DNA of 64,000 nucleotides from Cepaea nemoralis (taxonomy: Eukaryota; Mollusca; Gastropoda; Stylommatophora; Helicidae): the NCBI GenBank assembly GCA_014155875.1, contig JACEFZ010004132.1, forward strand, positions 1-64,000, given 5' to 3'. Under the pieces are notes generated by a model that saw nothing but the letters and a program-made list of their open reading frames with translations, did no database searches and was not told the DNA's origin. Positions 1-55,099 of the stretch are shown here, piece after piece. The number at the start of each line of letters is the position of its first letter. The stretch's first letter is position 1. The position numbers and the translations under genes are program-made.

Positions 1-1990
1 AAAAAGGGAAAAAAAAAGCAGAGGGGAAAGAGGGGGAGGGGCCCGAAAAAACCGCGAGGCAAAGCGTCTACAGGAAGAGAAAAGAAAAAAAGTAAAAACT
101 AGCTAAAAATGGAAAAAAAGCGTCAAACAGGAAGAAAAAGAGACAAAAAATAAAAATTTAAAAAAAGGTAAAACAACAAAAATTCCCGGGGGAAATTCGA
201 GAGAGAAAAGGGTTTAAAAAATGGAATTTGAAATGCCCCTAAACAAACTAAAACTATCTTCGAAAGGTCAAAAGGGGAAAGCAGAAACCATGGGGCATTT
301 GTCACAGAGATTAAAACTGCCATTTTTTCGGCCCGGGATTGCTTAAAACCCTATCTTGGGATTCGAAGGTCTTTTTAAAAAACATTGGGGATTCCAGAAG
401 GGGAGAGCGTTTGGGGCCCTTGGCAAAATTTTTCTTAGGGGGCCAAGGCACTAAACACCATTTTTAAATTTTCCCTGTAAAAAAGAAAAAAAAAACTCCC
501 ACTTTTCTTAGGGTAAACTTTTGGGCGGGACAAATTTCCCAAAAACTCACTGAGCATGGATATGGGGGAAAAAGTTTAGACATTTTATTGGCCGGGAGAA
601 AAATAAAATTTTTCACAAAACTTTTTTTAACAAAAGTAAAAGAACATTTAAAAAAGGGGATGAACCCGGCAAAAAAGTGGGGAAAGTTTTTAAATTTAAA
701 TTTAGTGGATCTAAGTTGGGGGGACAAGGTAGTTCTGCATGCAATTTTTAATTTAAGTGGCGTTCTTTGGGGGGAAAGGGAAGCCAAAGGACATAGACAC
801 AATGTTCATTTGGGGCAAACTACAGGGAATTCAATCCTAACGTTCTTTTGGGGGAAAACGAATGAGGGGGAAATAGTCTGTGAAGCGAAACACTAAACAG
901 GACCAGAATCCAGTAATCGGGACAAGGGCGAAAAGTTGGTTTCCCAAAACAGAAAGGGGGAGGCAGAAAGAATTTTCAAGAAATGGTTTCCGGGGGGAAA
1001 CAATGTTGGTAGAGTTGGCGGTTTCCCATATAGAAGAAAGGGGAAATTCCATAGGGGGCGTCCAAATTATGCCGGGATGTTTGGAATTTTGGGAAACTGG
1101 GGGACACAAGGCAAAACAGGAGTGTGAGGGACAAAAAATCCAAAATGGAACCCCCCGAAAAAACACTAAAAGGGGGGGATTTCTTTTTTCAAATGTGGAA
1201 AAAAAGGGCTATCACCATCAAGTAGGATGAGAGAAACCAAGGGACTCAAAAACAGCACAAATAATTAAAAGGGCGCTGAACAATGAAGATTTTTATTTGG
1301 GGGCCCAAAACCTTTTTTTTAAAAAAAAACCCGTCAGCCATTAAAAATGTGGTCATACAGTAAAAACAGGGGTCAGCTGCCCTGAAGGAGGAAGTCTGAA
1401 GCTGCATCAAGGGGGTTTGTCAATGAACCAGCGTTAAAAATTAGGGTTCCCGGGTTTTACGGGCTATCGGGGGTGGGGGAGAAGTTTTAAAAAGGGTCCC
1501 CCCGGATTTTACGGGGGAAAAAAATTTGATGCATAAAAATTTAAAGGCACAGTAGAGTTCTAAACCCTTTGCCATAATAACAGTTAAAAAAAAAACCATT
1601 TTTCACTGGGGAAAAAGGGAAAAAGCGTGTGTTCTGGGTCACCCCGTGGCGATTTGATTATAGGGGGAAAAGTTATAGGAGTTTTAAAAATTTTACAGAA
1701 AAAGGAAGTAGGTTTTTTGGGGGGCCGGGAAAAAAATAGTGTAAGCAGTAACGAGGGTTTTACCACAAGGGGAAACCCAAATTTGAAAGTATTTTCTGGG
1801 GGTAGGAAGGCACTTGAAAATAGACAAAAGGGAAATTTAGCACAAAAGGGTAGACGCGGAGCAGATGAGAAGGATCCCATAATAGTTTCTAGTTGGGAAA
1901 CCCAGAGACAAGTACTTTCTCGAAAATGTTCCCAAGGGTGTAGGAGAGTAGAACATAGGCAGTCAAAGAAAGGTAGATGGTGCTTCGAGA
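1..1990. other. Anomalous purine- and homopolymer-rich stretch
   Basis: The plus strand is dominated by runs of A and G (for example the first 50 bases and around 1300-1340), with many 4-9 base homopolymers and little C. Open frames on either strand are short, overlap one another and show no recognisable domain. Composition becomes ordinary near 1900-2000. Either this is an unpolished contig end with homopolymer errors, or an old purine-rich repeat. I see no supportable gene. Confidence 0.5.
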
Positions 1991-2712
1991 GGAAGAACAA
2001 TGTTCTCACTCGCAGGTTTTCAGATAGCAGAACTGCACGGTGGGCAAGGAGCAGTACCTTTAGCACATAGAGATCGATATACTAGAACAGCTCAGGCTAG
2101 TGCATGTGCAGGGCACATAGGCAAAAGGCGTATGCAGCAGAAAGCAAGGTGCCAGGTATATGGGCCAAGATTGAATAAAGAGTTCAGACTAAACAGAGAC
2201 TCAAGTGTAACGGTGCAATATGCAGATAGGAAAGTTGAGTCAGGTCAAAAGAGTTTTCGCGACATTACTGACCCCAGGGCTAGGGATAACAAACAGATGT
2301 TGTAATTGTAGAGGTACCATGAGTCATGGGTACATGAAAGGTAGACACAGCATCGACAGAATCAGAGGTGGGTTAATGCAAGAACAGAACCACCTGATAT
2401 AGGGTCGGTACACAAATAGTATTGTGTGGTCGTGAAGTAGTAAGAGATCTGAGGGTACATAAGTATAATGCTTTTCTATGATGTATTATTATTATTATGT
2501 GATGTATTAGTTCATGCATTGATACACAAGATAGATGGTTGTATTTATGTGTGATGAATATAGGAGTGTAATATGAGCATTTGATGTATTATGTAGTGTG
2601 GTAGCTAGAGTAAGGTGCAGCCATACTTAGGGCTACCCAGGCTATATGTCTGGGTCACATGTTTAGTAAGTTTTAGTCGCCCAATATTTGAAAACGAAGT
2701 TTTCTTTTAAGA

Positions 2713-3330
2713 GGGGGGTGATGACATAAGCCTGGGTCATTGACATTGAGTTGAGTGACCGGGCATGAGAAAGAATGGAGATGAGAGTGGGAGACAGTAA
2801 AGTGACTGACCTGGCTATGAGAAAACAGCCAGTCCTGAGAAATAAAATAGTGAGGGTAGAGGGAAAAAAACCCTAAGGCGGATGGGGCAAAAGACAGTTG
2901 TGTGTTGTGTGAAGTCAGGAGACTGGAAGGTCAGTGAGAGAAGAGACTGACTGCGGGACAGGTCGTTTCAGGAGTCGAGTTTGAGATACCGAGGTAGTCG
3001 GTAGTCCACGGACAACGGGGTTGTGTTATGCTCCGAGTTGTGAAGACAGGCCTGAACCAGAGTGGGTTCTATAGTTGAGCAGTGGCTCCAACCCAATGTG
3101 TGGGTTGTATTGTGGGAGATCCAGCCGTGGATAGTAGCTGGATTACCTGTCTTGTGGATTGAGATAAGAAGCAGGCCGTGAGAAGGCATTGATGTGTGCT
3201 GGTTAAATTGTGAGGAGGATATTTATATTCTATGGATTTACATTGTTTCTGGATATATATATATATATGTTCCGTCTGTCCGTCTTATTTCTGGAATAAA
3301 TGATTATGTGCGCCAACTCAATCTTGTTTC
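2713..3330 (+). mobile_element. Possible LTR (gypsy-like) with polypurine tract
   Basis: A polypurine tract (aagagggggg, 2708-2717) is followed at once by TGATGACATAAGCC, the arrangement expected at the start of a 3' LTR. A polyadenylation-like ggaataaatg lies near 3293 and a plausible CA end lies near 3324. No integrase or reverse transcriptase could be read upstream, where sequence quality looks poor, and no second LTR was found. The 3' border is uncertain. Confidence 0.3.
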
Positions 3331-3539
3331 ATGACTGGTGAAGGTGCACTTCTGGGGTGAGTTGGATTAAGAGACAGTTATATATCTCAATTGACACACC
3401 ATGAACATCGTTACCTAGACAACGACCATCACACGACAATATCAAGCAAAGATCATCAAGAACATTGATATTATCACCAAGAACGACGTGTGACAGAAAC
3501 CATACAACACTTACCCGTCTACTTATAAGATCCACAAAC

Positions 3540-3665
3540 AGTCCAGTTGTCGGTTGGTCGGTCTGTCGGTCGGTTTATTTATCTGTATGCCTATCTGCTT
3601 GTCTGTGCATCTGCCTGTCTGTCTTTCCGCCATTCTTCTATCCGTCCATCTTGTCTAGCTATCTG
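3540..3665. repeat. Degenerate GTCG/GTCT tetranucleotide tract
   Basis: Imperfect runs of gtcggt, gtctgt and atctgcct, one of several such degenerate tetranucleotide tracts in the window. The rest of 3330-4126 shows nothing recognisable. Confidence 0.6.
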
Positions 3666-4126
3666 TCTTGATTGTTTTTTGCTTGTCAAGGACATTTTCG
3701 GGATGTACTTCCCTATTCTTACAATGTAATTCTAACCCTGTTTGCTGACTGAGTGCAATAACCGTATCTACCAAATGTTGCAGATCCTGTTCATTGTCTC
3801 CACTGAATACTGTATCAATACTGCACATCATATATCCGTGTTGTTACCTGTTCCGATGACAATGTCTCTCATATACTCTACATTTCTCATACTTTTACTA
3901 TATGGAGAAAAAGGCCTGGGGACATTATACATCCCTGTCTCACACATCTTTACAGGCTGGTATGGACTAGTTCAATAATAATACCTATGTCAACTTGTTG
4001 TTTCCAGTATATATTTTAATATATTGTAGATATTCGATAGAATGTATCAAGGTTTTCCCCATCAATTTGTGGATCTGCAAACATCTTTATCATGTCGGCA
4101 TGTCTTACTATATTGAAAGCCGTTGT

Positions 4127-4562
4127 ATTTCATCCCAGTATACAGTGCCAATCTGAGTACTGCATCCAACATTATGTCATCTAATCCCATTATACGGTGC
4201 CAATCTGAGAACTGCATTCATCATTATGTCATCTAGTCTTATTATACTGCGCCAATCTGAGTACTGCATCCATCATTATGTCATCTAATCCCATTATACT
4301 GCGCCAATCTGAGTACTGCTCCAGCATCGATGTCATCTAATCCCATTATACTGCGCCAGTTTGAGTACTGCATCCATCATTATGTCATCTAATCCCATTA
4401 TACTGCGCCAGTTTGAGTACTGCATCCATCATTATGTCATCTAATCCCATTATACTGAGCCAATCTGAGTACTGCATCCATCATTATGTCATCTAATCCC
4501 AGTATACTGCGCCAATCTGAGTACTGCATCCATCATTATGTCATCTAATCCCATTATACAGC
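4127..4562. repeat. 52-bp tandem array, about 8 copies
   Basis: The unit contains tcattatgtcatctaatccc followed by attatactgcgccaatctga. Copies vary by a few substitutions. The array directly precedes the LINE RNase H remnant. Confidence 0.9.
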
Positions 4563-4574
4563 CAGCATACAGAA

Positions 4575-5250
4575 TGCTGCCATGCGGTTAATACTGGGGT
4601 GCACAAAGGTCACACCAATTATATGCACGATGCATATCCTGGCGCTACCAACAATGACGGATAATCATAGGGTCCTTCAGGCCAAATGGTACCTGAGAGT
4701 TGCCGCAGACAGAGATCACCCGCTGCATGCAGCAATGGATATGGTTAAGGGTCATAGACTAAGATGAGGCAGGTCCTGGATGGCACAGGCAGAACTTTCT
4801 ATAAGTCAGGTGTATGATCTAGAGATCATCAATCGTGAAAGAGAGTGGGTGGAAGTTCCCGAAGACATGGCGGACTGGCATAATGTAATAATAACACTGG
4901 GTCGTGAGTGCAGAGAATGGGCAGCGGGCCGCACTGAGTTTGAAGTGCAACAGCTGATCCAGAGCAACACACATCAAGGTGACATAGTCATCTACACAGA
5001 TGGATCAATGGTGAGAAACAGACGTAGTGGCTGGAGCTTTATTGCAAAGGCTAATGGGCGAGTCTTGAAAAAGGAGAGTCTGGCATATGAGACTACGACC
5101 TCCAGCATGAGAATGATGATGGATGCAGTAACAGCAGCATTCCGGTGGCTAGAGGAGACTACTGCAATACACGTTGTGAACTTGCATATATGTCTTATAT
5201 GTAATGGCAAACAAAATGTAAAGACCCTCTTTCCACATATGTGGGTAAAT
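4575..5250 (+). pseudogene. LINE remnant: RT tail plus RNase H domain
   Basis: 4582-4767 reads RLILGCTKVTP, a segment found between RT and RNase H of RNase H-bearing LINEs, with QAKWYLRV and HPLH downstream. The frame at 4780-5289 contains VIYTDGSMVRNRRSGWSF and a later TSSMRMMMDAV, the RNase H core with the first catalytic Asp in TDGS. The first stop at 4765-4767 and loss of the rest show that it is dead. It is the same general family as the fragments at 43.3 and 21.2 kb. Confidence 0.8.
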
Positions 5251-5269
5251 TTGCTACATGGGGATGGGT

Positions 5270-5490
5270 TCATAATTTGTATAGACTAACCGACACTCTA
5301 TATGTGATATGGACAATATTACGCTGGCCTTCTTTACGTCCCAGAAGATGTTTTGGTACTTATTTCAGACAGCGTCGGCCCGGGAGCCCAGATCAATTAC
5401 CTCGATCGGGATACAAACACATGACTACCGGGCCGGCAGCCAAGCGTGCTGGCCAGTTCGCTACCGCGGCTCCTGAGGGGGGAAGTACCA
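5270..5490 (-). mobile_element. tRNA-derived SINE, family A
   Basis: Read on the minus strand, the copy starts with a tRNA-like head (gagccgcggtagcg... then ...catgtgtttgtatcccgatc) resembling A and B boxes of RNA polymerase III promoters. It shares head and body with copies at 13.9, 26.7, 31.8 and 54.6 kb. Confidence 0.65.
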
Positions 5491-5499
5491 CATTGTAAG

Positions 5500-7790
5500 T
5501 GCATGCCTGTCATATATTCTGAAGGGAGTGGGAAATCACTGTGGTGCATGCCCCATTTCTAATCAAAGAAGTTGGGCCCCATCCTCTTCTGTCTTCAATA
5601 ACCCCAGAATATGACCCTCGAGTTATCTGCAGGCCTCGTCTTATTTAATTTAGTCTAGGAGATATAGATTATGGCCCTGGTGAGAATAATGAATACCAAC
5701 TGGGATTCTGCCCCTTCTCCAAAGATTCTTATAGCTCTTGAGCCCCCCCTTTTGTTTATCAAATCTGAGGAAAGTCTGGAGAATTCTCTCAGCCTGATTT
5801 ATGTTAAGAAAGCATGGATATTGAGCAGTTGATAGACCTAGTCTTTCCTCCCCATTTTTAGTATTTCATCATGATTGAATTTGTTTTTAAACAATTAAAC
5901 ACATAACCAATCACAATAGATCTTGACCACATGATGTACACATTAAATGGTGAATCACAGATAGGTTGAACTAATAAATCAACATAAGATCAGTGACAGT
6001 TAATTATTTATTGAATGGGCCTGTGTCTTCTGGCCTGGTAAATACACTTTCTCTTGTGGTTTGCACAAGATAAATTAGAAAAATGCATATAGGACCAATG
6101 TCACAGACCATCAACAAACAAGCATCAATACATGAGATGTCAATAAGAGTGGAAACATGGTATACATTTGAATGTTGTACATGCTAAGTGTGAAGATGAT
6201 GAATCTGAGTGTTGTGTGTTTTCTTTCTAAGAGAGAGATAACCTTATGATTTGGAGGATTAGGATAGGCCTGGGTCCATTGACTGATAGATCCACTTCAG
6301 GTCTGCCCGTGTAGCTCCTCTGAAGGCCTCCCCATACTCTGCTCATGGCCAAGTCATCCTCCATCTCAAGTGCGGTTCATCTCTTTCTCTCTGTGGTCTG
6401 GTTTGGTTGTTGGCCAGTTGGTTGCCAGTTGGATGCCAATTGGTTGCCAATGGGTTGCCACCAAGACTTCACTCGGATTCAGACATTCTGCCTTCCCTAT
6501 TTGAAAATCGGTCACGCTAGCTTTCACGTCTGTTCATCAGGCAGTTTGCAGAAAGAGTGCGCGATTAACATATTCTAAGCGGGTTTTCAAATGGAGGCGT
6601 TGTCACGTGTCTCTTTTTATCCAATGATCTCTTGTGCCTTGGCTGATGAAATCTTTCCCAGAATTGACGTCATCTGTCACTTGTTCAGTTCCAGTTTGAG
6701 TTGTGCGCCGTCAATTGTTTTACATTTTCCCCTCTTCTTGGCGTGCATTCTTGGCAACTGAATAATGGTGGATAGTGGTTATGCCACAATGCCCTAACTC
6801 GATCTTATCCGCAATGGGGCTACTGGCACCTTGCCGTCTTAACAGGCGATAGTTTATTACATTGTGCCTCAAAATAAAGGCAGAATAACTACAACCCATG
6901 GCGGAAACCAATGTGATTGATAAAGTCACTTCGCCCGGTAAATTGATGTATGTGAACACATTCTAATTTCCACCATCACGCGCCGTCTGACGTCTCACAC
7001 GCTCAGTGTATGACCTATCTATAATCATTTTCTCCTTTGTCTTCATTCCATCCGTGTTTGCTGTTTGTGTGCTAACCAAGACTTCTATCTTGTTACTTGA
7101 GATCGAGTTCTAGAAGAGCTGATCGATTCTACTTCTGATTGTTTTTTTTTTTTAAATTCTTATGATTCATTCTTCCTGTACAGCAATGAACACAAGAAAT
7201 ATATCTTCTCTCTGTCGGCTAGTACACAAGCTACTGAATAAATCAAGATTTCAGAACTCCACTAACCTAAATTAATGATTACTATGAACTACAATCTACT
7301 ACTGTATTAAAGCCTTCATGCTTCGACATTTATACATAATGTGAACGCTTGTTTAATGTAAGTGGGGTTGCCACGTTCGGTCTATTAATGGTTGGTGTCT
7401 GCAGGAAATGTCAAACAATTGTTTCTATTCGAGATGTAGTTCTTATGATGACTCCTTACAATGGTCAGTGTGGACAATGCATTATTTCTGACAGTTGTTA
7501 CTTCATTTTGACAGAAGTAATTATAGTTTCTGTTGACATTTTACAATAATGCGTTTTTTGTTTTTTTTTACATTCTAAATGATTGTGTTAACAAGTTAGA
7601 ATACGAGGGGAGGTAATAATAATTGTCAGAAGCTCAAACGTAGCTTACCTCAAAGGTATCGATTTCAGGACAATCCTATTGCTAGAGTTTACAGTTTTAG
7701 TATTTTTAGTAATATTTTTTATTGTATAATTTTAAAAACAAGGCTACATTTTCGAAGCTTAAGAGCAAATGCTCTTATCCTTTCGGCCAC
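5500..7790. other. Stretch without recognisable gene
   Basis: AT-rich unique-looking sequence with short poly-T runs. A short stop-limited frame on the minus strand near 6270-6390 (starting MEDDLAMSRVWGG) has no splice or domain support. I see no exon of the channel gene here. Confidence 0.5.
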
Positions 7791-7828
7791 GATGACCTCT
7801 ATGTTTCCAGTTATTACACTATGCTCCT

Positions 7829-8375
7829 GTTGTTCTCTTCTTGACACACATAATGAATGGAGATCATTGTTTCCACCTTATTCCTCTTCGGTTCACGAGT
7901 GCATTTTCAGGAGACTCCTGGGAGTCGGCGCTGAAGCTGCAGAGTTCGTGCTTTATGCGACGCTTTCGGCGGGTCGCCCTGTGGTAAAAGACCGAGCCAA
8001 GTGAGAAAACCCGGGTCAATGAAGTCTTTCTGGTGACTGCCGAGTCCATCGACGATGAACTGTGGTTTCCGTGGAGGGCTTTTGTGTTGGCATTCTGTGG
8101 CAGCATTATTCAGTGTACTTGTGCGGGCTGTTGGATTGCCAAGACTCCTGTCTGTTCCACTTTTCACAATGGACAGTGGGGAGAATTTTGTGTGATGTTC
8201 ACTTGCACAGGAACGGAGCATAATGGAGACGACCCGTTGCAGTGAAGTTGGAACCTCGACTAACTAACTATCCTCTTCTTGACACACATAATTAATGAGT
8301 TCATTGTTTCCACTTTGTTCCTCTTCTTGACACACATAATTAATGAAGTTCATTGTTTCCACTTTGTTCCTCGTC
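7829..8375 (+). mobile_element. SINE family B copy inside a three-copy ~53-bp repeat
   Basis: 7890-8245 matches the body of the SINE at 21.97-22.2 kb in the opposite orientation: cacgagtgcattttcaggag, then agttcgtgctttatgcgacg. It lacks the tRNA-like head. Repeats containing ttcttgacacacataat lie on both sides (7837, 8277, 8329), so the SINE appears to have landed in that small repeat. Confidence 0.65.
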
Positions 8376-8649
8376 TGATCTCTGGCATGACAATCTAATC
8401 GCCATAACGGAGAGTGGGAAGTGGCACGTTTACAGAAATGGTTTCTGACGAAGGCTTCCGAGAACTTCTCCAAACATTGCGAAACAGCGAAAGAGCAAAT
8501 CAGACCGATAAGATTCTGCAGAGATTAAACACAAACACCGGAAAAGATCACGTGACTAATCTCGATGAGATCTATATTGCTTGTTTGTCTGGATCCTTCC
8601 TTCCCCACCCTTTCTCCACCCCCTACATGCCGTACAACCGGCTGCTTAT

Positions 8650-9080
8650 CTAACAGAGAACTGTGGTTTTACGTTTGCTGAGTGTTATAATGAATAACTG
8701 AGAGAAAGCAACGTCTTTCTGAAACAGACGGGATTAAAATAACAGCTGGAATATATTTGATTACAGTAACATGTGTCTGGAACTTACAGGTAGTTCAAGA
8801 TTAAAGACCTGAAAGTTTCAAATAACAAGACATTTGTAGATCTGGCTGAAGCTTTCGGCACGGTAGATCCAGAAGCTTGAAAGGTCAGCGTTAGAAGAGG
8901 GACGTAAGTCGGACTTAGAGACGTGGTGTTTGCTGGTCTAAGGCAGTGGCATGGGTGAATACCCGCAGTAGAATTGATCGAGAACACCAAGGACCGATAT
9001 CTGTGGAGAGACAATAACTTCTTCGCTAGTTCGGTAGGGCACATGATGATGATGAGTCGTGACGGGCTCTGAAAGATTAC
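8650..9080 (+). pseudogene. Probable LINE 3' end, heavily decayed
   Basis: The stretch reads like the C-terminal tail of an RTE-type LINE (a fragment around 8985-9050 resembling DRYLWRDN) and ends in gatgatgatgag, like other LINE 3' tails in the window. No catalytic motif survives, so this is tentative. Confidence 0.3.
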
Positions 9081-9636
9081 GACTAAGTTCGGATGTCCCA
9101 AAACCTTCATGGCAATTGTGAGGCTATTTCTTGACGACATATTATCTGGAGTTCAGGGTGAACACTCCGCGCCCTCAATGTGCAAAGCAAAGTTGCATGT
9201 TAGCTCCTACCCTTTTGAGCGTGATATCTGCTGCAGTGTTGACAGCCGCTTGCAATGCCAGTGGCGCTCTTGCCAAAGCCGGCAATAGCTAGAGGCAGAT
9301 CCTTCCATCCTTGGAGACTTCAGGCAAGAGCACAAGAACGCACTTCAACCATACCCGACTTTCCTGTTGCCGATGATTGTGCTGGTAATGCCAACTCAAG
9401 ATCTTCCAGTAGTGTGCCATTGCCATGACTATTGCCACCAGCAGGATTACAGTACCACACCAAGCAGCCCCAGGGACGGAGCACGGTCAGCTAGATACAA
9501 CTACCGGCCACTTAATGAAACCCATAGAACGCTTTACGTAGCGCTTTACAGCAACTTCTCAATAGTATCCCCACTGTGGCCAAGGTGTTACCGAAGGAAT
9601 TCGTAATCTCGCATACCGCGTTCGAAACACAACTGC

Positions 9637-9875
9637 GGGCAATTCACAGGATGTCGCATTCAACCCCAGAATTTTTGGCTGTTCGTGATTTCTTGGCAAG
9701 TTTACGTTCAGTAGTTTGCCATTGCTTTCTGAACGACCGGCACGCATACCATTGTATGGGAAACCAACGCAATGCTGTCTGCTGCAAAATCCCCAGCAGC
9801 TGTGTTTCGAACGCGGTATTGCGAACTGTGCCCGTAACCCCTAAGCCACAAAGTCGGTCAGTGAAGCGTGTAATA
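9637..9875 (-). mobile_element. SINE family C copy
   Basis: It shares with copies at 23.8, 38.9, 44.2 and 54.9 kb the blocks cttggcaagtttacgttcag and tagtttgccattgctttctg, followed by a tRNA-like end (taagccacaaagtcgg). The tRNA-like head is at the right, so the element reads on the minus strand. Confidence 0.75.
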
Positions 9876-9968
9876 TGAAAATCAAAAATCAAGTATTCTT
9901 AGCGAGGTTGACAGACATGTCCCTGCTCTCATTGTAATAGTTATTTCTGAACTATGAATGGTCTAATC

Positions 9969-10466
9969 CAGTGTTTCCCAACGTGGGGCCCACGCCCCAC
10001 AGGGGGGCAATTTGACTGTTAAGGGGGGCAATTCGAAAATGGAAGAAATCGGCTGAATATAACAAAACGGGGAGACTTGAGACTGAAGTTAACTAAATTG
10101 GAACCTGACATAAGATCTCTTTGCAGCAAGCATCAAGCGCAAGGATCTCACTAAATTTAAATAATAAATAATTACTAATAATTAAAATAATATAGAAAAA
10201 TCTTTCATTAAAATTATTTTGTACTTGAATTTCAGTTCTCCATTATATGTTTTGAAAATTTACTTACTGTGTTTGCTCAATAATTATCTAGTGATTTCTT
10301 TATAAAACCTATCATTCAATTTTCTTTAGTGAACATTTCAATTTTTGAATATTAAAAATAATGTATATGTTGAGGGGGGGGGGGGGGCGTGGGTGGGGGA
10401 GGGGGGCAATATGAATTTTAGAAAGGCTTAAGTGGGGCATGGCACAAAAAAGGTTGGGAAACACTG
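9969..10466. mobile_element. hAT-type non-autonomous element with perfect 8-bp TSD
   Basis: Terminal inverted repeats are CAGTGTTTCCCAAC at the left and the complement of GTTGGGAAACACTG at the right. The exact 8-bp duplication GTCTAATC flanks them (9961-9968 and 10467-10474). An 8-bp TSD and a CAGTG terminus are typical of hAT transposons. No transposase is present, and a long G run lies near the right end. Confidence 0.9.
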
Positions 10467-10516
10467 GTCTAATCAGTCACATGAGACAACATTCTAGGAC
10501 TGGCATATGAGAATAT

Positions 10517-10564
10517 GATGTGTGTGTGTATGTGTGTGTGTGTGTGTGTAAGTGTGTGTAAGTG

Positions 10565-10592
<28 letters not shown>
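10517..10592. repeat. (GT)n microsatellite
   Basis: Imperfect GT dinucleotide run broken by a few A substitutions. Confidence 0.95.
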
Positions 10593-10596
<4 letters not shown>

Positions 10597-10784
10597 AAAT
10601 GAATACACAACAATTACAACAACGACAATACAACACCGACCGTCAGGTACAAACTACTGGATACAGATACAAGCATGAAGTCTACAATAAGTGGACATCT
10701 CATTCACAAATGCTGCCTTTCAGCCACTAAAGAGTTAATATAATAGATGGTTGGAAGAATTGAAGGGACAGTAATACCAGGGAT

Positions 10785-11510
10785 AGGGTTGGCTCATGTG
10801 ACAGCTGTCTGTGTCAGAAAGGGTTAATGTGACAGCTAGGACAGGGTTGGTTTGTGTGAGAGATGTGGGTTGAACAAGAACTCACACTAACAGACAAGAC
10901 AGGGTTGATTTGTGAGAGAGATGTGGGTTGAACAAGAAATCACACAGTATCAGATAGAGTTGGCTTGTGTGAGAGACTTGGGTAGAACAAGAACTCACAT
11001 AGTTACAGATAGAGTTGGCTTGTGTGAGAGACTTTGGTAGAACAAGAACTCACACAATAACAGATAGAGTTGGCTTGTGTGAGAGACTTGGGTTGAACAA
11101 GAACTCACACAGTAACAGATAGAATTGACTTGTGTGAGAGACTTCGGTAGAACAAGACTCACATGGTAACAGATAGAGTTGGCTTGTGTGAGAGACTTCG
11201 GTAGAACAAGAACTCACACAGTAACAGATAGAGTTGGCTTGTGAGAGAGACTAGGGTTGAACAAGAACTCACACAGTAACAGATAGAGTTGGCTTGTCTG
11301 AGAGATGTGGGTAGAACAAGAACTCACACAGTAACAGATAGAGTTGGCGTTTGTGAGAGACTTGGGTAGAACAAGAACTCACATAGTAACAGGACAGGGT
11401 TGGCTTGTGTGAGAGACTTAGGTAGAACAAGAACTCACACAGTAACAGGACAGGGTTGGCTTGTGTGAGAGACTTGGATTGTGGGAAATGTGGGTTGAAC
11501 AAGTACTCAC

Positions 11511-11517
<7 letters not shown>
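10785..11517. repeat. 55-bp tandem array that includes the exon 7 donor site
   Basis: About 13 copies. Each contains gatagagttggcttgtgtga and then gaactcacacagta. On the minus strand each unit reads TACTGTGTGAGTTCTTGTTC, the same as the exon 7 end and donor (TTACTGT|GTGAGTACTTGTTC), so the array is contiguous with the coding exon. Confidence 0.9.
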
Positions 11518-53782
<42,265 letters not shown>

Positions 53783-54630
53783 GACTTCAGTACCTTACTC
53801 GCCATCATACAACCACATGTAGAAAGGCGCTCATGCTGGAGGCACGCTGCAGTACACTAATCCCTAGACGAGGCATCGGGCTTACACTGAAGAAATTAGT
53901 TCGAATCCTACATACCTACAGCAACATTGTCTATTATTTTGTCTGATCCGACAGTTGTGTGTTTGACAGCGTATACAGCTCCAGTCAGGTAGAGTGTTGA
54001 TTGCCCAATGCATAAGTTGTGATAGAGTCAAGAGGGTTAGTCCCCGGTTTCGGACATGAAAGTGCACGGATTCTAATCCTCGGTAAGGCGACGGACAAGC
54101 TTATCCTATACACAACATCCTGAATGCCTCCTTAAAGCCTCGAGGCCAGCAGCGATGGTGCAGACATGCCCTGGCGGAAGTCGTTGATCAGCTTCCATTG
54201 CGAGCCATGCAACCATTCATTGATTACTGAGTTTGTTCGTTAAAAGAAGGCTGAAGCGAGCTGTTGAGAAAACAAAACATAGTCATGAGTTCATTAGTTG
54301 GTACATGCATCAAACACACGAACTAATGACGAAACACACAGTAGCTTGAGGCAGGACTACGCGTGATCAACATTCGGTGTTACAGCTAAACAGACTTTTT
54401 ATTTCTTGTCTTCTGTCACTGTTGTGCCTTTTAATATCCAGTTACAACTCAGTGTTGGATACACAACAATGAGAAAACAACGTCTTATGTAACAATTGTC
54501 ACAGAGTACAAATGTAACGATATAACATGACTGCACAAAAAAACGTTTAACAAATACAACATATGTAAGAATGAGCACATACTACACGCCAAGTGATATT
54601 ATAAATGTTATGGCTATACTATTACATGGA
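53783..54630. other. Upstream flank of the channel gene
   Basis: This would hold the 5' UTR and possibly the promoter if exon 1 is the first exon. I see no clear TATA box or CpG-rich block and do not place a start site. Confidence 0.4.
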
Positions 54631-54631
54631 A

Positions 54632-54838
54632 GGAGAGTCTCCATAGCGCAGTGGTAGCACGCTGCAGCCGACGCGATGGTCATACGCTCGAATATCTCTG
54701 TAGTCGGAATATTTGTGTAATGTTTCAATTTGTCCTGGGTTCCCAGACCATCCTAGTCAAACCTGGGTACCAGAAAGTATTATGGAGAGTAAATGTTGCC
54801 GGTATGATATTGGCTACATCATACATCGAGTATCGATT
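54632..54838 (+). mobile_element. tRNA-derived SINE, family A
   Basis: The head ctccatagcgcagtggtagc then acgctgcagcc is A-box-like, with a later gtcatacgctcgaat. The body (aatttgtcctgggttcccag) matches the 31.8 kb copy. Confidence 0.75.
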
Positions 54839-54839
54839 G

Positions 54840-55090
54840 CCGGTCTCCCTGGCCTAGGGGTTAGCGTCTTTCTCCGTAATCCCGTATACTCTCCGATCTC
54901 GTGAGTGACGTGATGTGCGCGAAAATTGGTATCGGTTCTCGCCGCGTCGGTTACTTACGGGGTATGTGAGCCGGTCGCTTAGAAAGCAGTGGCAAACTAC
55001 TGAGCGTAATATTGCCTAGTACATCAACAGCAGCTGACAAATGCGGGTGTTGACTGCAACGTCCTGTAAGGGACATGTAACCAAAAAAAT
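54840..55090 (+). mobile_element. SINE family C, near full length, A tail
   Basis: The head ctggcctaggggttagcgtc is followed by gtatgtgagccggtcgctta, gaaagcagtggcaaactact and gttgactgcaacgtcctgta, then a short A-rich tail. Confidence 0.8.
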
Positions 55091-55099
55091 ACAAATATA

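Noticed and set aside
8784..9140. 118-codon minus frame ending at a GTAAGT donor-like site, considered as a downstream channel exon
   Set aside because: The translation has no Cys-rich or TM2 motif of DEG/ENaC proteins, and the stretch looks like a LINE 3' end on the other strand.
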